Shown: positions 18,235-26,055 of the stretch, one piece after another
Layout: every line of letters starts with the position of its first letter
Position numbering within the stretch: position 1 is the stretch's first letter
NCBI GenBank assembly: GCA_965224605.1
Contig: CBDCZP010000011.1
Span: forward strand, 1-64,000
Reading direction: 5' to 3'
Length of the DNA: 64,000 bases
Source: HyVt-477 sp965224605
GTDB lineage: Bacteria > Pseudomonadota > Gammaproteobacteria > Thiotrichales > Thiotrichaceae
Translations under genes and position numbers: made by a program
The notes under the pieces: model-generated
The model's input: the letters and a program-made list of their open reading frames with translations, nothing else
Told to the model about the DNA's origin: nothing
Database searches by the model: none

Positions 18235-19080
18235 TTATACGACTAAGAGATATTTAGTCCCAATAACAGCCACTATGCTGGCAAGTGAAGCTTGTAACCA
18301 GCTTTCCTTCATAATTCGGTTGAGTTTTGGGCCGAGTTTTGCGCCAATGATTCCACCCATAATTAATACCACTAATATCGGTACATCCACTTCAGATCCC
18401 ATTCTTAAATAATTCGTGACGGAGATAATACTACTGATAAAGACAGCTAGTGCGGCTGTTGCTGGAATGATATACATCGGCAGACCTAAGATTGATGCGA
18501 GATAAGGGACTAGCAAGAATCCTCCACCCACTCCAAAAATAGACGCGATAATAGCAATCAGAAAACCCGCTAACCAGGGCGCCCAGGGATTACATTGGTA
18601 GGTCTTTTGGGCATAGTCAAAAGTAATGGCTGTACCCGTGATAGAAATATTTTTGACGCCATGTTCACAGGCTTCTGCTTCAGATTTATCTTGTTGCTTC
18701 TCTTTATAAAGCTTCCAACCTATTTGTATAGCAACTAAAAGCGCAAGCACTCCAAAAAGAGGCTTGAAGGTATTCATGTCAGAAAGATAACGACTGGATA
18801 GGGTACTACCGACGATAGCACCCACTATTCCGCCGGCACTAAGCATTAACCCTAACGGTAATACCCATGCTTTGCGTTTGAAATATCCGGGAATAAAAAC
18901 AAGAGCGGTAGCGATGGCGAGAATTTGTGCCATGGGTTTGACACTATTGGGATCGGTAACGCCGATAAGTGTGATCAGACCAAAAGAGGCTAAAATACCT
19001 CCTGCTGCACCGATTGAAGAAAAAACAAGGCCTACCAACGCTCCCCAAGCTAGGAGAAGCGGAATATTTCCAACATCCAT
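18235..19080 (-). CDS. TauE/SafE family sulfite/organosulfonate exporter
   Basis: Inner-membrane anion exporter of the TauE/SafE (DUF81) family, 281 residues with about eight helices arranged as two repeats. Repeat one contains LVFSSIGAAGGILASFGLITLIG and repeat two IASIFGVGGGFLLVPYLASILG; the GxGGGFLLVP block is a family signature. A cytosolic loop with lysine and cysteine (about residues 120-160) separates the halves. It is convergent with soeC. The location next to soeABC suggests removal or exchange of sulfite, sulfate or a related sulfur anion. That role is inferred from context only. Confidence 0.85.
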   Translation of the reverse strand: MDVGNIPLLLAWGALVGLVFSSIGAAGGILASFGLITLIGVTDPNSVKPMAQILAIATALVFIPGYFKRKAWVLPLGLMLSAGGIVGAIVGSTLSSRYLSDMNTFKPLFGVLALLVAIQIGWKLYKEKQQDKSEAEACEHGVKNISITGTAITFDYAQKTYQCNPWAPWLAGFLIAIIASIFGVGGGFLLVPYLASILGLPMYIIPATAALAVFISSIISVTNYLRMGSEVDVPILVVLIMGGIIGAKLGPKLNRIMKESWLQASLASIVAVIGTKYLLVV

Positions 19081-19267
19081 ATCAAAAATTCCGTATTAAA
19101 GTTTCGGTGTGGATAATAGAACAAAAACAGAGATAGTTCTGGTCAATAGTTAATCTAATATGCATTATTTTATTTATTTTATGAATAGAAACTATACTTT
19201 TTGATGAGGTGTTAGATTTAGATAAGGGTACGATAGATATGATTTTTCAGGGTTTTGAGAGCAATGG

Positions 19268-19504
19268 TCAGGGCTTGTCTTCTTTTGTTGTATCGGCTGT
19301 TGTTTCGTCGGTACTTTTGTCGATGTTTTCGTTGGTACTTTGATCCACCCTTGGGTTATAGAGTTCTTCCCTATGCACTTCAATATCATTAGGGTGCTCA
19401 ACACCAATCCTCACTTGGTTTCCTTTTACACCAAGAATAATGAGACTAATATCATCTCCTATCAATAGCGCTTCTCCTACTCTACGCGTCATAATTAACA
19501 TCAT
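19268..19504 (-). CDS. csrA: Carbon storage regulator CsrA with acidic Thr-rich tail
   Basis: RNA-binding global regulator that recognises GGA-containing hairpins in mRNA leaders. Residues 1-55 match the CsrA core: MTRRVGEALLIGDDISLIIL, then GVKGNQVRIGVEHPNDIEVHREELY. The usual protein ends near residue 60. Here a further 20 or so residues rich in Thr, Asp, Asn and Lys follow, ending TKEDKP. Two tandem ATG codons at 19504 and 19501 follow GAGGAA, so either could be used. It lies 12 bp downstream of the proteasome-like hydrolase gene and is probably cotranscribed with it. Confidence 0.93.
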   Translation of the reverse strand: MMLIMTRRVGEALLIGDDISLIILGVKGNQVRIGVEHPNDIEVHREELYNPRVDQSTNENIDKSTDETTADTTKEDKP

Positions 19505-19516
19505 CTACTTCCTCAG

Positions 19517-20092
19517 CTATTTCTTTAACGTACATTCATACATTGTCATGGGTAAACCACAATAACGATCAAATTGACAGGCTGCGTTGATTCCTGTTGT
19601 TGCTATATCAGTAGGTTTGTCTAATGTTTCATAGCAAGCGTGCATGGCGCCCAACGCCAGTTTTGCACCCGATCCCGCTGCCCAATATTTAGAAATTTCA
19701 CCTACAAAGCGATCTCCCAAAATTTGATAAATACCAGACGGATTAGCGAGTAAGAAATTAATATGCATATCTTCAACAGCCTGATTGTTGCTGGAATTAT
19801 CCGTTTTTGTAAAGTAGTGCTCTTTTAGTTCTTTATGTAATACTAACAAAGATTTATAAATATTTGATTGTCCCGAAAAGGAAAGATCCTCACCGTGCTC
19901 CTCTAAAGCATGTTTTAGCATAATGCTACTTTGGGTTGCGCCGGTATAGGCAAAATAAGTGTCACCGTGTTTGAATATCTTGTCGCTAGTGGTGAGAATT
20001 TCATCCGAAACAACATTGCCATTGAGGTCTATGGTGGTATCGGCAGCAATACAGACTTTATTGTTTTTACGAACAATGGTTAGAACGGTCAT
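19517..20092 (-). CDS. Proteasome-type Ntn-hydrolase (HslV/BPH-like)
   Basis: A 191-residue protein with a proteasome beta-subunit fold signature. Met1 is followed by Thr2 in TVLTIVRKNNKVCIAADTTI. If Thr2 is exposed after Met removal it would be Thr1, with Asp (IAADT) at position 17 as in HslV, and a lysine in TSDKIFK standing for Lys33 after a small insertion. The segment GSGAKLALGAMHA matches the conserved second glycine region. It is not flanked by hslU, so it is more like the stand-alone BPH group described in beta- and gammaproteobacteria than true HslV. The substrate is unknown. Directly upstream of csrA on the same strand. Confidence 0.72.
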   Translation of the reverse strand: MTVLTIVRKNNKVCIAADTTIDLNGNVVSDEILTTSDKIFKHGDTYFAYTGATQSSIMLKHALEEHGEDLSFSGQSNIYKSLLVLHKELKEHYFTKTDNSSNNQAVEDMHINFLLANPSGIYQILGDRFVGEISKYWAAGSGAKLALGAMHACYETLDKPTDIATTGINAACQFDRYCGLPMTMYECTLKK

Positions 20093-20222
20093 ACATATCT
20101 ATCTCGTTATTATAAATTTTGTTCTCGAATAGGCCTGTTTGCTTACTCGGAGTAGTTACATTTTTTACAGAATGGGGTAGAGTGACTCTCCTTTAAAGTT
20201 GATCTTAGACAGAGCATCCAAA

Positions 20223-21584
20223 ATGACTGATAACGTACAATTTAGAACACAAGCACTTGGGAAATCAGCTAAAGGTTTGCAGGGTTCTATCAGACTTCCG
20301 GGTGATAAATCCATCTCTCATCGTTCAATTATGTTGGGTTCTATAGCTAATGGTGTCACGAGCGTCAGTGGTTTTTTAAATGGTGATGATTGTCTGGCAA
20401 CATTAAATGCATTTCGGTATATGGGAGTGAAAATTATTGAAGATGATGACACACATTTAACGATCCATGGAGTAGGATTAAATGGATTGAAAGCACCGGA
20501 AGGAAATCTGGATATGGGAAATTCAGGTACTTCTATGCGTTTAATGACAGGTTTAATGAGTGGCCAAAAATATGCGGTTACTTTGACAGGTGATGCATCA
20601 CTTTCCACACGTCCTATGCGCAGAGTGACCAAGCCTCTTGCTACGATGGGAGCAAAAATTAGTACTCATGAAGACGGTACTCCACCGTTAGAAATACACG
20701 GTGATTCAATCTTGATTGGAATTCATTACGATATGCCAGTTGCCAGTGCACAAGTTAAATCATCTATCTTGCTGGCGGGGCTTTATGCAGAAGGAGAGAC
20801 TTCAGTCACAGAACCTGCACCCACACGTGACCACACTGAGCGTATGTTGCGCGGCTTTGGCTATGATGTTAAAACCGATGGAAATCGTATGAGTTTACAA
20901 GGTGGCGGACAGCTAACGGCAACGCATATCAACGTGCCGGCGGATATTTCCTCCGCTGCCTTTTTTCTGGTAGGTGCCAGTATTGCTAAAGGCTCTGATT
21001 TGTTGCTAGAACATGTGGGTATCAATCCGACTCGAACCGGTGTGATTGATATCCTCAAATTAATGGGTGCTGACATTACCCTTCAGAATGAACGTATTGA
21101 AGGGGGCGAACCGGTTGCTGATATCCGAGTGCGCTCTGCTGATTTAAAAGGCATACAGATACCTGAACATCTTGTTCCACTAGCGATTGATGAATTCCCG
21201 GCACTGTTTGTGGCGGCTGCTTTTGCCGATGGAGAAACGGTATTAACGGGTGCTGAAGAATTACGAGTGAAAGAAAGTGATCGTATACAAGTCATGGCGG
21301 ATGGTTTACTAGCGTGTGGTGTTGAGGCGGAACCCACGCCAGATGGCATTATCATTCAGGGGAAAGATGCTATGCAACAACCTACACAACCTACACAACC
21401 TATGCAAGGCGGTGAAGTAGATAGTCACGGCGATCACCGTATAGCCATGTCCTTTGTGATGGCAGGATTACTTGCTGAGGGGCCTATTACTATTAACGAC
21501 TGTGCTAATGTGAAAACTTCCTTCCCCGGTTTTGTGGAACTAGCGCAATCTGTCGGGGTAGGGGTAAAGGCTACCGCGTCATAG
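20223..21584 (+). CDS. aroA: 3-phosphoshikimate 1-carboxyvinyltransferase (EPSP synthase)
   Basis: Sixth step of the shikimate pathway, joining PEP and shikimate 3-phosphate. Signatures are SIRLPGDKSISHRSIMLGSI, the PEP-binding loop DMGNSGTSMRLMTGLMSGQ, LTGDASLSTRPMRRV, EELRVKESDRI and SHGDHRIAMSF. Start ATG 20223 is chosen over an upstream TTG at 20199. Length is 453 residues. A small Gln/Pro/Thr insertion encoded by 9-bp tandem repeats (about 21375-21406) lies just before the SHGDHR motif. The gene is divergent from the csrA unit and convergent with argA. Confidence 0.96.
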   Translation: MTDNVQFRTQALGKSAKGLQGSIRLPGDKSISHRSIMLGSIANGVTSVSGFLNGDDCLATLNAFRYMGVKIIEDDDTHLTIHGVGLNGLKAPEGNLDMGNSGTSMRLMTGLMSGQKYAVTLTGDASLSTRPMRRVTKPLATMGAKISTHEDGTPPLEIHGDSILIGIHYDMPVASAQVKSSILLAGLYAEGETSVTEPAPTRDHTERMLRGFGYDVKTDGNRMSLQGGGQLTATHINVPADISSAAFFLVGASIAKGSDLLLEHVGINPTRTGVIDILKLMGADITLQNERIEGGEPVADIRVRSADLKGIQIPEHLVPLAIDEFPALFVAAAFADGETVLTGAEELRVKESDRIQVMADGLLACGVEAEPTPDGIIIQGKDAMQQPTQPTQPMQGGEVDSHGDHRIAMSFVMAGLLAEGPITINDCANVKTSFPGFVELAQSVGVGVKATAS

Positions 21585-21589
21585 CATCA

Positions 21590-21657
21590 GGAAGTGAGCC
21601 TTCAGGCTCGTCAGATGATGTAAAAACAGTATGTTAGGCGACCTGAAGGCCACTTCC
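21590..21657. repeat. REP-like palindrome, family C
   Basis: A 68-bp near-perfect palindrome with arms GGAAGTGAGCCTTCAGG and CCTGAAGGCCACTTCC around an A-rich loop. It lies between the convergent genes aroA and argA. A second full copy with a very similar loop (AAAAACAG.ATGTTAGGCG) lies at 63050-63119 and a half copy at 35058-35085. It could serve as a bidirectional terminator. Confidence 0.85.
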
Positions 21658-21699
21658 AGAATGTATTAAAAAAGATAAATACTTAGGCAATGATGCTTA

Positions 21700-22986
21700 T
21701 CATTGGATCAACTTCAAAAGAATTTTAGATTTTCGTTGATAGTTATAAAGCTCTTTTTTAGTTTCCGGAAGATCATCAATGTTGCCGATCTTAAACCCTC
21801 GTTCCTGAAACCAGTCCGTTGTTTGGGTCGTTAGAACCAACAACTGTTTTATTCCCAATACTTTGGCTTTTCCAACGATATAATTGAGCAAGGTATCACC
21901 ACGTTTCTGTCCATAGTAATCGGGGTGGATGGCAAGACAGGCCAGTTCAGCCATATTCGTATTGGGTATTTGATAACACGCTGCGCAGCCAATAATTTTC
22001 TGGTCTCTTTCTATAACACTAAAGTTTCCAATCTCTAATTCTAATTGCTCACGAGAACGCTTAATCAAAACACCTTTTTCTTCAAGTGGTTTGATCAGAT
22101 CAAGAATACCAGTGACATGCTCAATAGTTGCAGAGTGAATATCCTCATAATGGTTAGCCGAGAAGAGGGCGCCGACACCATCACGGGTGTATAGCTCCAG
22201 TAACAAGCCACCTTTAATGTCTGCGTTAATCAGATGAATGCGTTGCACCCCTTGTTTAAGTGCATCACTGATATCCTGATAAAGATGTTTGTCGGGGTGT
22301 TGGGCTATTAGTTCATGCAAACCCTGTGTGTCTGTTTGTTTGGGTAAATCTAGTGTTTCGGCATGAATGAAAATAAGTTTGTCGGCTTTTACCGCCTTTG
22401 CAGTAAAACTGGCTATTTGCTCATAACGCAAATTGAATGTCTCTCCCGTGGGTGAAAAACCCAATGGAGAAAGCAATACCAAATTTCTGCTTTCCAGTAG
22501 CGAGTTAATAAGGCTTACATTTATTTTTCTAACCTCACCAGTATGTTTGTAATCTACACCATTGAGAACACCAAGCGGTCTGGCGGTGATTAAATTGCCT
22601 GAAAGGATGCCGGTTCCATTATTAATCGTAGGTGGTGTGTTAAGAATACTCGTCATTTTGTTTTCAATGTCGATACGGATTGCACCGATAATATTTTTGG
22701 CTGTATCCAGCGTTACATCGTCTGTCACCCGAAGATCGTTTTTTACATCTATCTTATGACCTATTCGCTTTAGTTCATGATTAACCTGCGGTCTGGCACC
22801 GTGTACCAGAATGACCTGTACACCTAAGCTAGGCAGGATGGCAATATCTTTCAGTATGTGTGTAAAACGCGGGTGCGCAAGAACCTCGCCACTGAGGGCG
22901 ATAACAAAGGTTTTATCCCGATGGTTATGGATGTAGGGCGCGGCTTCATAAAAGAAGTCGATGCGCGTGCATTTATTGTTACTCAT
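21700..22986 (-). CDS. argA: N-acetylglutamate synthase (amino-acid N-acetyltransferase)
   Basis: First step of arginine biosynthesis, acetylating glutamate with acetyl-CoA. The 428 residues comprise an N-terminal amino-acid-kinase-like regulatory domain (about 10-285, with TFVIALSGEVLAHPRF and ILVHGARPQV) and a C-terminal GNAT acetyltransferase domain (about 290-425, with LACLAIHPDYYGQKRGDTLL as the CoA-binding region). Length and order match classical ArgA. It is convergent with aroA and divergent from ccmA. No obvious ARG box was found upstream. Confidence 0.95.
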   Translation of the reverse strand: MSNNKCTRIDFFYEAAPYIHNHRDKTFVIALSGEVLAHPRFTHILKDIAILPSLGVQVILVHGARPQVNHELKRIGHKIDVKNDLRVTDDVTLDTAKNIIGAIRIDIENKMTSILNTPPTINNGTGILSGNLITARPLGVLNGVDYKHTGEVRKINVSLINSLLESRNLVLLSPLGFSPTGETFNLRYEQIASFTAKAVKADKLIFIHAETLDLPKQTDTQGLHELIAQHPDKHLYQDISDALKQGVQRIHLINADIKGGLLLELYTRDGVGALFSANHYEDIHSATIEHVTGILDLIKPLEEKGVLIKRSREQLELEIGNFSVIERDQKIIGCAACYQIPNTNMAELACLAIHPDYYGQKRGDTLLNYIVGKAKVLGIKQLLVLTTQTTDWFQERGFKIGNIDDLPETKKELYNYQRKSKILLKLIQ

Positions 22987-23179
22987 TGGTGAAAGTATAT
23001 TAGATTTAAATATGTTTATACACCATCACGTTAAGATGGCTATTTGACAGCAGTGTTGGCAGATAGGGCATAGTGGGTGAAATAGCGCTTGTTAAATATA
23101 TTCCTCTTTAAAGGAAACACAGAGAAGCCATTGCATTTCTTCCTGTTACTAGCATGCCCAATTAGGTATTATTCACCGC

Positions 23180-23800
23180 ATGAGTTTACAGGCCCACCAT
23201 TTAGCTTGCCGTAGAGGTGATAGATTATTATTTGAAAACCTTGATTTTCAGATTAATGAGGGTGAGTTGTTATTGATTGAAGGCCATAATGGTTGTGGTA
23301 AAACCACTCTCCTCAAAACATTGGCAACTTTGCGACATCCCGATGAAGGTTATGTGTCGTGGAAAGGAGATGCTATTTTGAAACTCTCCGATGAGTTTCG
23401 CGAGCAGTTAACCTGGCTGGGTCATCACAATGGTATTAAGCTTGATTTGACTGCTATGGAAAACCTTAAAATAAGTTGCTTCTTAAACGGACTTAATATC
23501 TCTGAAAATAGTGTGTTGCAAGCTCTAGATGATATGGGTTTATATGGCTACGAAGACTTACCCGTTAGATCCTTGTCACAAGGTCAAAAAAGACGTACTG
23601 CATTGGCTTATTTATTACTGACCCAATCAAAACTCTGGATTCTTGATGAGCCCTTTAGTGCATTGGACGTTAAAGCGGTAGACCACTTACAACGTGTTAT
23701 AAGCCAACATATTGAAAACAACGGCATGGTTATATTAACGACACATCAGGAAGTTGATCTTACTTCTGGTCATGTGAACCGACTCAAGCTGGCAGCCTGA
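23180..23800 (+). CDS. ccmA: Cytochrome c maturation ATP-binding protein CcmA
   Basis: ATPase of the CcmABCD module that releases holo-CcmE carrying haem. Walker A is GHNGCGKTTLLKTLATL, the signature is LSQGQKRRTALAYLLL and Walker B is LWILDEPFSALD. The 206 residues are typical. It is the first gene of a nine-gene ccmABCDEFGHI operon with very small gaps. The stop codon lies in the first of three tandem 13-bp repeats that lead into ccmB. Confidence 0.96.
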   Translation: MSLQAHHLACRRGDRLLFENLDFQINEGELLLIEGHNGCGKTTLLKTLATLRHPDEGYVSWKGDAILKLSDEFREQLTWLGHHNGIKLDLTAMENLKISCFLNGLNISENSVLQALDDMGLYGYEDLPVRSLSQGQKRRTALAYLLLTQSKLWILDEPFSALDVKAVDHLQRVISQHIENNGMVILTTHQEVDLTSGHVNRLKLAA

Positions 23801-23836
23801 TAGCTATGTGTGATAGCTATGTGTGATATCTATGTT
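23798..23836 (+). repeat. Three tandem 13-bp repeats at the ccmA-ccmB junction
   Basis: Unit TGATAGCTATGTG at 23798-23810 and 23811-23823, then a diverged copy TGATATCTATGTT at 23824-23836. Each unit holds a TGA and an ATG. The ccmA stop is in the first unit and the likely ccmB ATG (23832) in the third, so the duplication appears to have separated previously overlapping genes. Confidence 0.85.
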
Positions 23837-24503
23837 TAGTATCTTTAAAACCATTCTTTATCGCGACCTTATGCTTGCCATGCGGCACAAAACTGAAATC
23901 CTTACTACCTTATTTTTCTTTATTATTGTTATTAGTCTTTTCCCACTGGGTGTAGGGATTGATAAAGCGCTGTTACAAAAAATGGCGCCCGGTGTTGCCT
24001 GGATCGCCGCGTTATTGGCTTCCATGCTGGCGCTTGAACGTCTGTTTGCTAGTGATTATGAAGATGGTACTTTGGAACAAATGCTACTGTCGCCACAGCC
24101 TTTGTTTATTATTGTACTGGCAAAAGTATTTGCACACTGGGTGTTAACGGGTTTGCCACTGGTGCTTATCGCGCCATTGGTAGGATTGCAATATCACCTT
24201 GGCGTTGAGACTATTGGAATAATGATGTTAGCTTTGCTACTCGGTACACCTATCCTGAGTCTGCTGGGTGCTATTGGTGCAGCACTAACGCTGGGGCTAC
24301 GTGGAGGAGGGGTGCTTATTTCATTGCTGGTACTGCCACTTTATATTCCAGTGCTTATATATGGAGCAGGTGCAGTGGCTGATAGTATGCTTTCCCACAA
24401 TAACGTGCAGTCTTATTTGCTTTTATTGACTGGATTCCTGATACTGACGCTGGTTTTAACGCCGTGGGCAACTGCCGCCGCGTTACGTATTGCATCTGAA
24501 TAA
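23832..24503 (+). CDS. ccmB: Haem exporter membrane protein CcmB
   Basis: Six-helix permease subunit of the CcmABCD complex. The N-terminus MFSIFKTILYRDLMLAMRHK and the following FFFIIVISLFPLGVG match CcmB. ATG 23832 gives the family-like start; a GTG at 23823 would add three residues. The segment LASMLALERLFASDYEDGTLEQMLLSP is a CcmB signature. Length is 223 residues. It is separated from ccmA only by the tandem 13-bp repeats. Confidence 0.95.
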   Translation: MFSIFKTILYRDLMLAMRHKTEILTTLFFFIIVISLFPLGVGIDKALLQKMAPGVAWIAALLASMLALERLFASDYEDGTLEQMLLSPQPLFIIVLAKVFAHWVLTGLPLVLIAPLVGLQYHLGVETIGIMMLALLLGTPILSLLGAIGAALTLGLRGGGVLISLLVLPLYIPVLIYGAGAVADSMLSHNNVQSYLLLLTGFLILTLVLTPWATAAALRIASE

Positions 24504-24576
24504 ACAATTGTTAGTTTATTGGATAGTTTAAAATAATATAATCTACCTTAGTAATTATCAGTAGAGTGTTGAAAAA

Positions 24577-25335
24577 TTGACTATAAATTGGTTTAAGTAC
24601 GCCGCACCTTCCCTCTTTTATCCCTTGGCAGGTAAATTAGTTCCATGGTTTATGACAATAGCATTGGTATTAGCCATGCTGGGTCTTTATTGGGGATTCT
24701 TTAAAACACCTGATGTTCTAACGGATCAGAAAGAATATTACCGTATTATTTTTATTCATGTGGCAGCTGCCTGGATGTCTATGTGGTTATACGCCATGCT
24801 GGTGTTTTGGGCATTGGTTGGCTTGATTTTTAATACACGTTTATCTTATATGTTCGCCTCTGCGATCGCACCAACGGGTGCGTTGTTTACCGTGATAGGA
24901 CTGTGGACAGGTGCTTTTTGGGGGCAACCTAGCTGGGGAACCTGGTGGGATTGGGATCCGCGCATGACCTCTTTTCTGATCCTGTTATTTCTTTATATTG
25001 GGTATATGGCACTACAATCAGCGATTGATGATTCCAGAAGAGCCGATAAAGCCGCAGCTATTTTAGCGCTGGTTGGAATGGTGATGGTGCCTGTTATTTA
25101 TTATTCTGTTAATTGCCCGAATCCTGCGGAGTGTTCTTCTTTACATCAAGAATCTTCTACACAGCAGATCGAACCGAATATTAAAATTGCTATGTTTATG
25201 ATGGTCATTGCTTTTTGGTCTTATGCCTTTGGGGTTATTTGCATGCGGGTTCGAAACATTATTTTACAGCGTGAAAAACATGCGCGTTGGGTTCAAGAAT
25301 TAGAGGATGTTAATGTTAAGAGAGGAAGCACATAA
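24577..25335 (+). CDS. ccmC: Haem lyase accessory protein CcmC
   Basis: Six-helix membrane protein that delivers haem to CcmE. The tryptophan-rich motif WGQPSWGTWWDWDPRMTS (about residues 112-129) and the flanking histidines in IIFIHVAAAW and in SSLHQES are visible. The start appears to be TTG 24577 (MTINWFKYAAP), as no ATG gives a better N-terminus; this is the least certain boundary in the operon. Length is 252 residues. The stop overlaps the ccmD start by one base (TAATG). Confidence 0.95.
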   Translation: MTINWFKYAAPSLFYPLAGKLVPWFMTIALVLAMLGLYWGFFKTPDVLTDQKEYYRIIFIHVAAAWMSMWLYAMLVFWALVGLIFNTRLSYMFASAIAPTGALFTVIGLWTGAFWGQPSWGTWWDWDPRMTSFLILLFLYIGYMALQSAIDDSRRADKAAAILALVGMVMVPVIYYSVNCPNPAECSSLHQESSTQQIEPNIKIAMFMMVIAFWSYAFGVICMRVRNIILQREKHARWVQELEDVNVKRGST

Positions 25336-25505
25336 TGGGTAATTGGCCATCAATGGGAAACTATGGTTTCTATATTTTAATGACCTATGGGTTTACAGTG
25401 ATTTTGATGTTTCTTGAGCCGATTCTGTTAAAAGGTCAGCGCAAAGCAGCCTTAAAAAATATAGCCCAGTTAATAAAGATCAATACTAAACGAGACAGTC
25501 TCTGA
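25335..25505 (+). CDS. ccmD: Haem exporter protein CcmD
   Basis: Small 56-residue protein with one membrane helix, needed for release of holo-CcmE by CcmABC. It reads MGNWPSMGNYGFYILMTYGF, then a hydrophobic run and a basic C-terminus (KGQRKAALKNIAQ). The start overlaps the ccmC stop and the position between ccmC and ccmE is invariant for ccmD, which supports the call for so short a gene. Confidence 0.9.
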   Translation: MGNWPSMGNYGFYILMTYGFTVILMFLEPILLKGQRKAALKNIAQLIKINTKRDSL

Positions 25506-25581
25506 AAGTTTATCTCTTTCGTATCTCTTAACATTGTAGTGGGTTTCCCGTCTTATTTAAGTAAAATATTTTGGTAGAAAA

Positions 25582-26055
25582 ATGAAAGCTAGACAAAAAA
25601 GATTAATATTAGTACTGATGGGAGTGGTCGGTGTTGCAGCCGCATCCGCTCTTATTGTTAGCGCCTTGCGTGGCAACCTGAATTATTACCTGACACCGAC
25701 AAAAGTAATGGCAGGAGAGATTGCACAAGGCGAGCTTTTCCGCCTCGGCGGTATGGTTCGTGAGGGTAGCTTAAAACGTAACGAAAATAGTCTGGATGTT
25801 GAATTTGTACTCACTGATTACAAGCAAGATGTAACGGTTTATTACAAGGGTATCTTGCCTGATCTATTTAAAGAGAAGCAGTCTGCGGTTACCAAAGGAA
25901 AGCTGGATGTCAATGGCAGATTCGTGGCTGAAGAGGTGTTAGCGAAACACGATCCTAGCTATATGCCTAAAGAAGTCAAAGACTCGTTAAATATGGAAAA
26001 CGTAGAGAAAGCTAATAAGGCTAAAAATAACCAACTAGATGGGGTTGCCCAGTAA
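25582..26055 (+). CDS. ccmE: Haem chaperone CcmE
   Basis: Periplasmic membrane-anchored protein that covalently carries haem to CcmF. A single N-terminal helix (LILVLMGVVGVAAASALIV) is followed by an OB-fold domain. The haem-attachment histidine lies in LAKHDPSYMPKEV, encoded at 25948-25950. The 157 residues match the family. Its TAA overlaps the ATG of ccmF. Confidence 0.96.
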   Translation: MKARQKRLILVLMGVVGVAAASALIVSALRGNLNYYLTPTKVMAGEIAQGELFRLGGMVREGSLKRNENSLDVEFVLTDYKQDVTVYYKGILPDLFKEKQSAVTKGKLDVNGRFVAEEVLAKHDPSYMPKEVKDSLNMENVEKANKAKNNQLDGVAQ

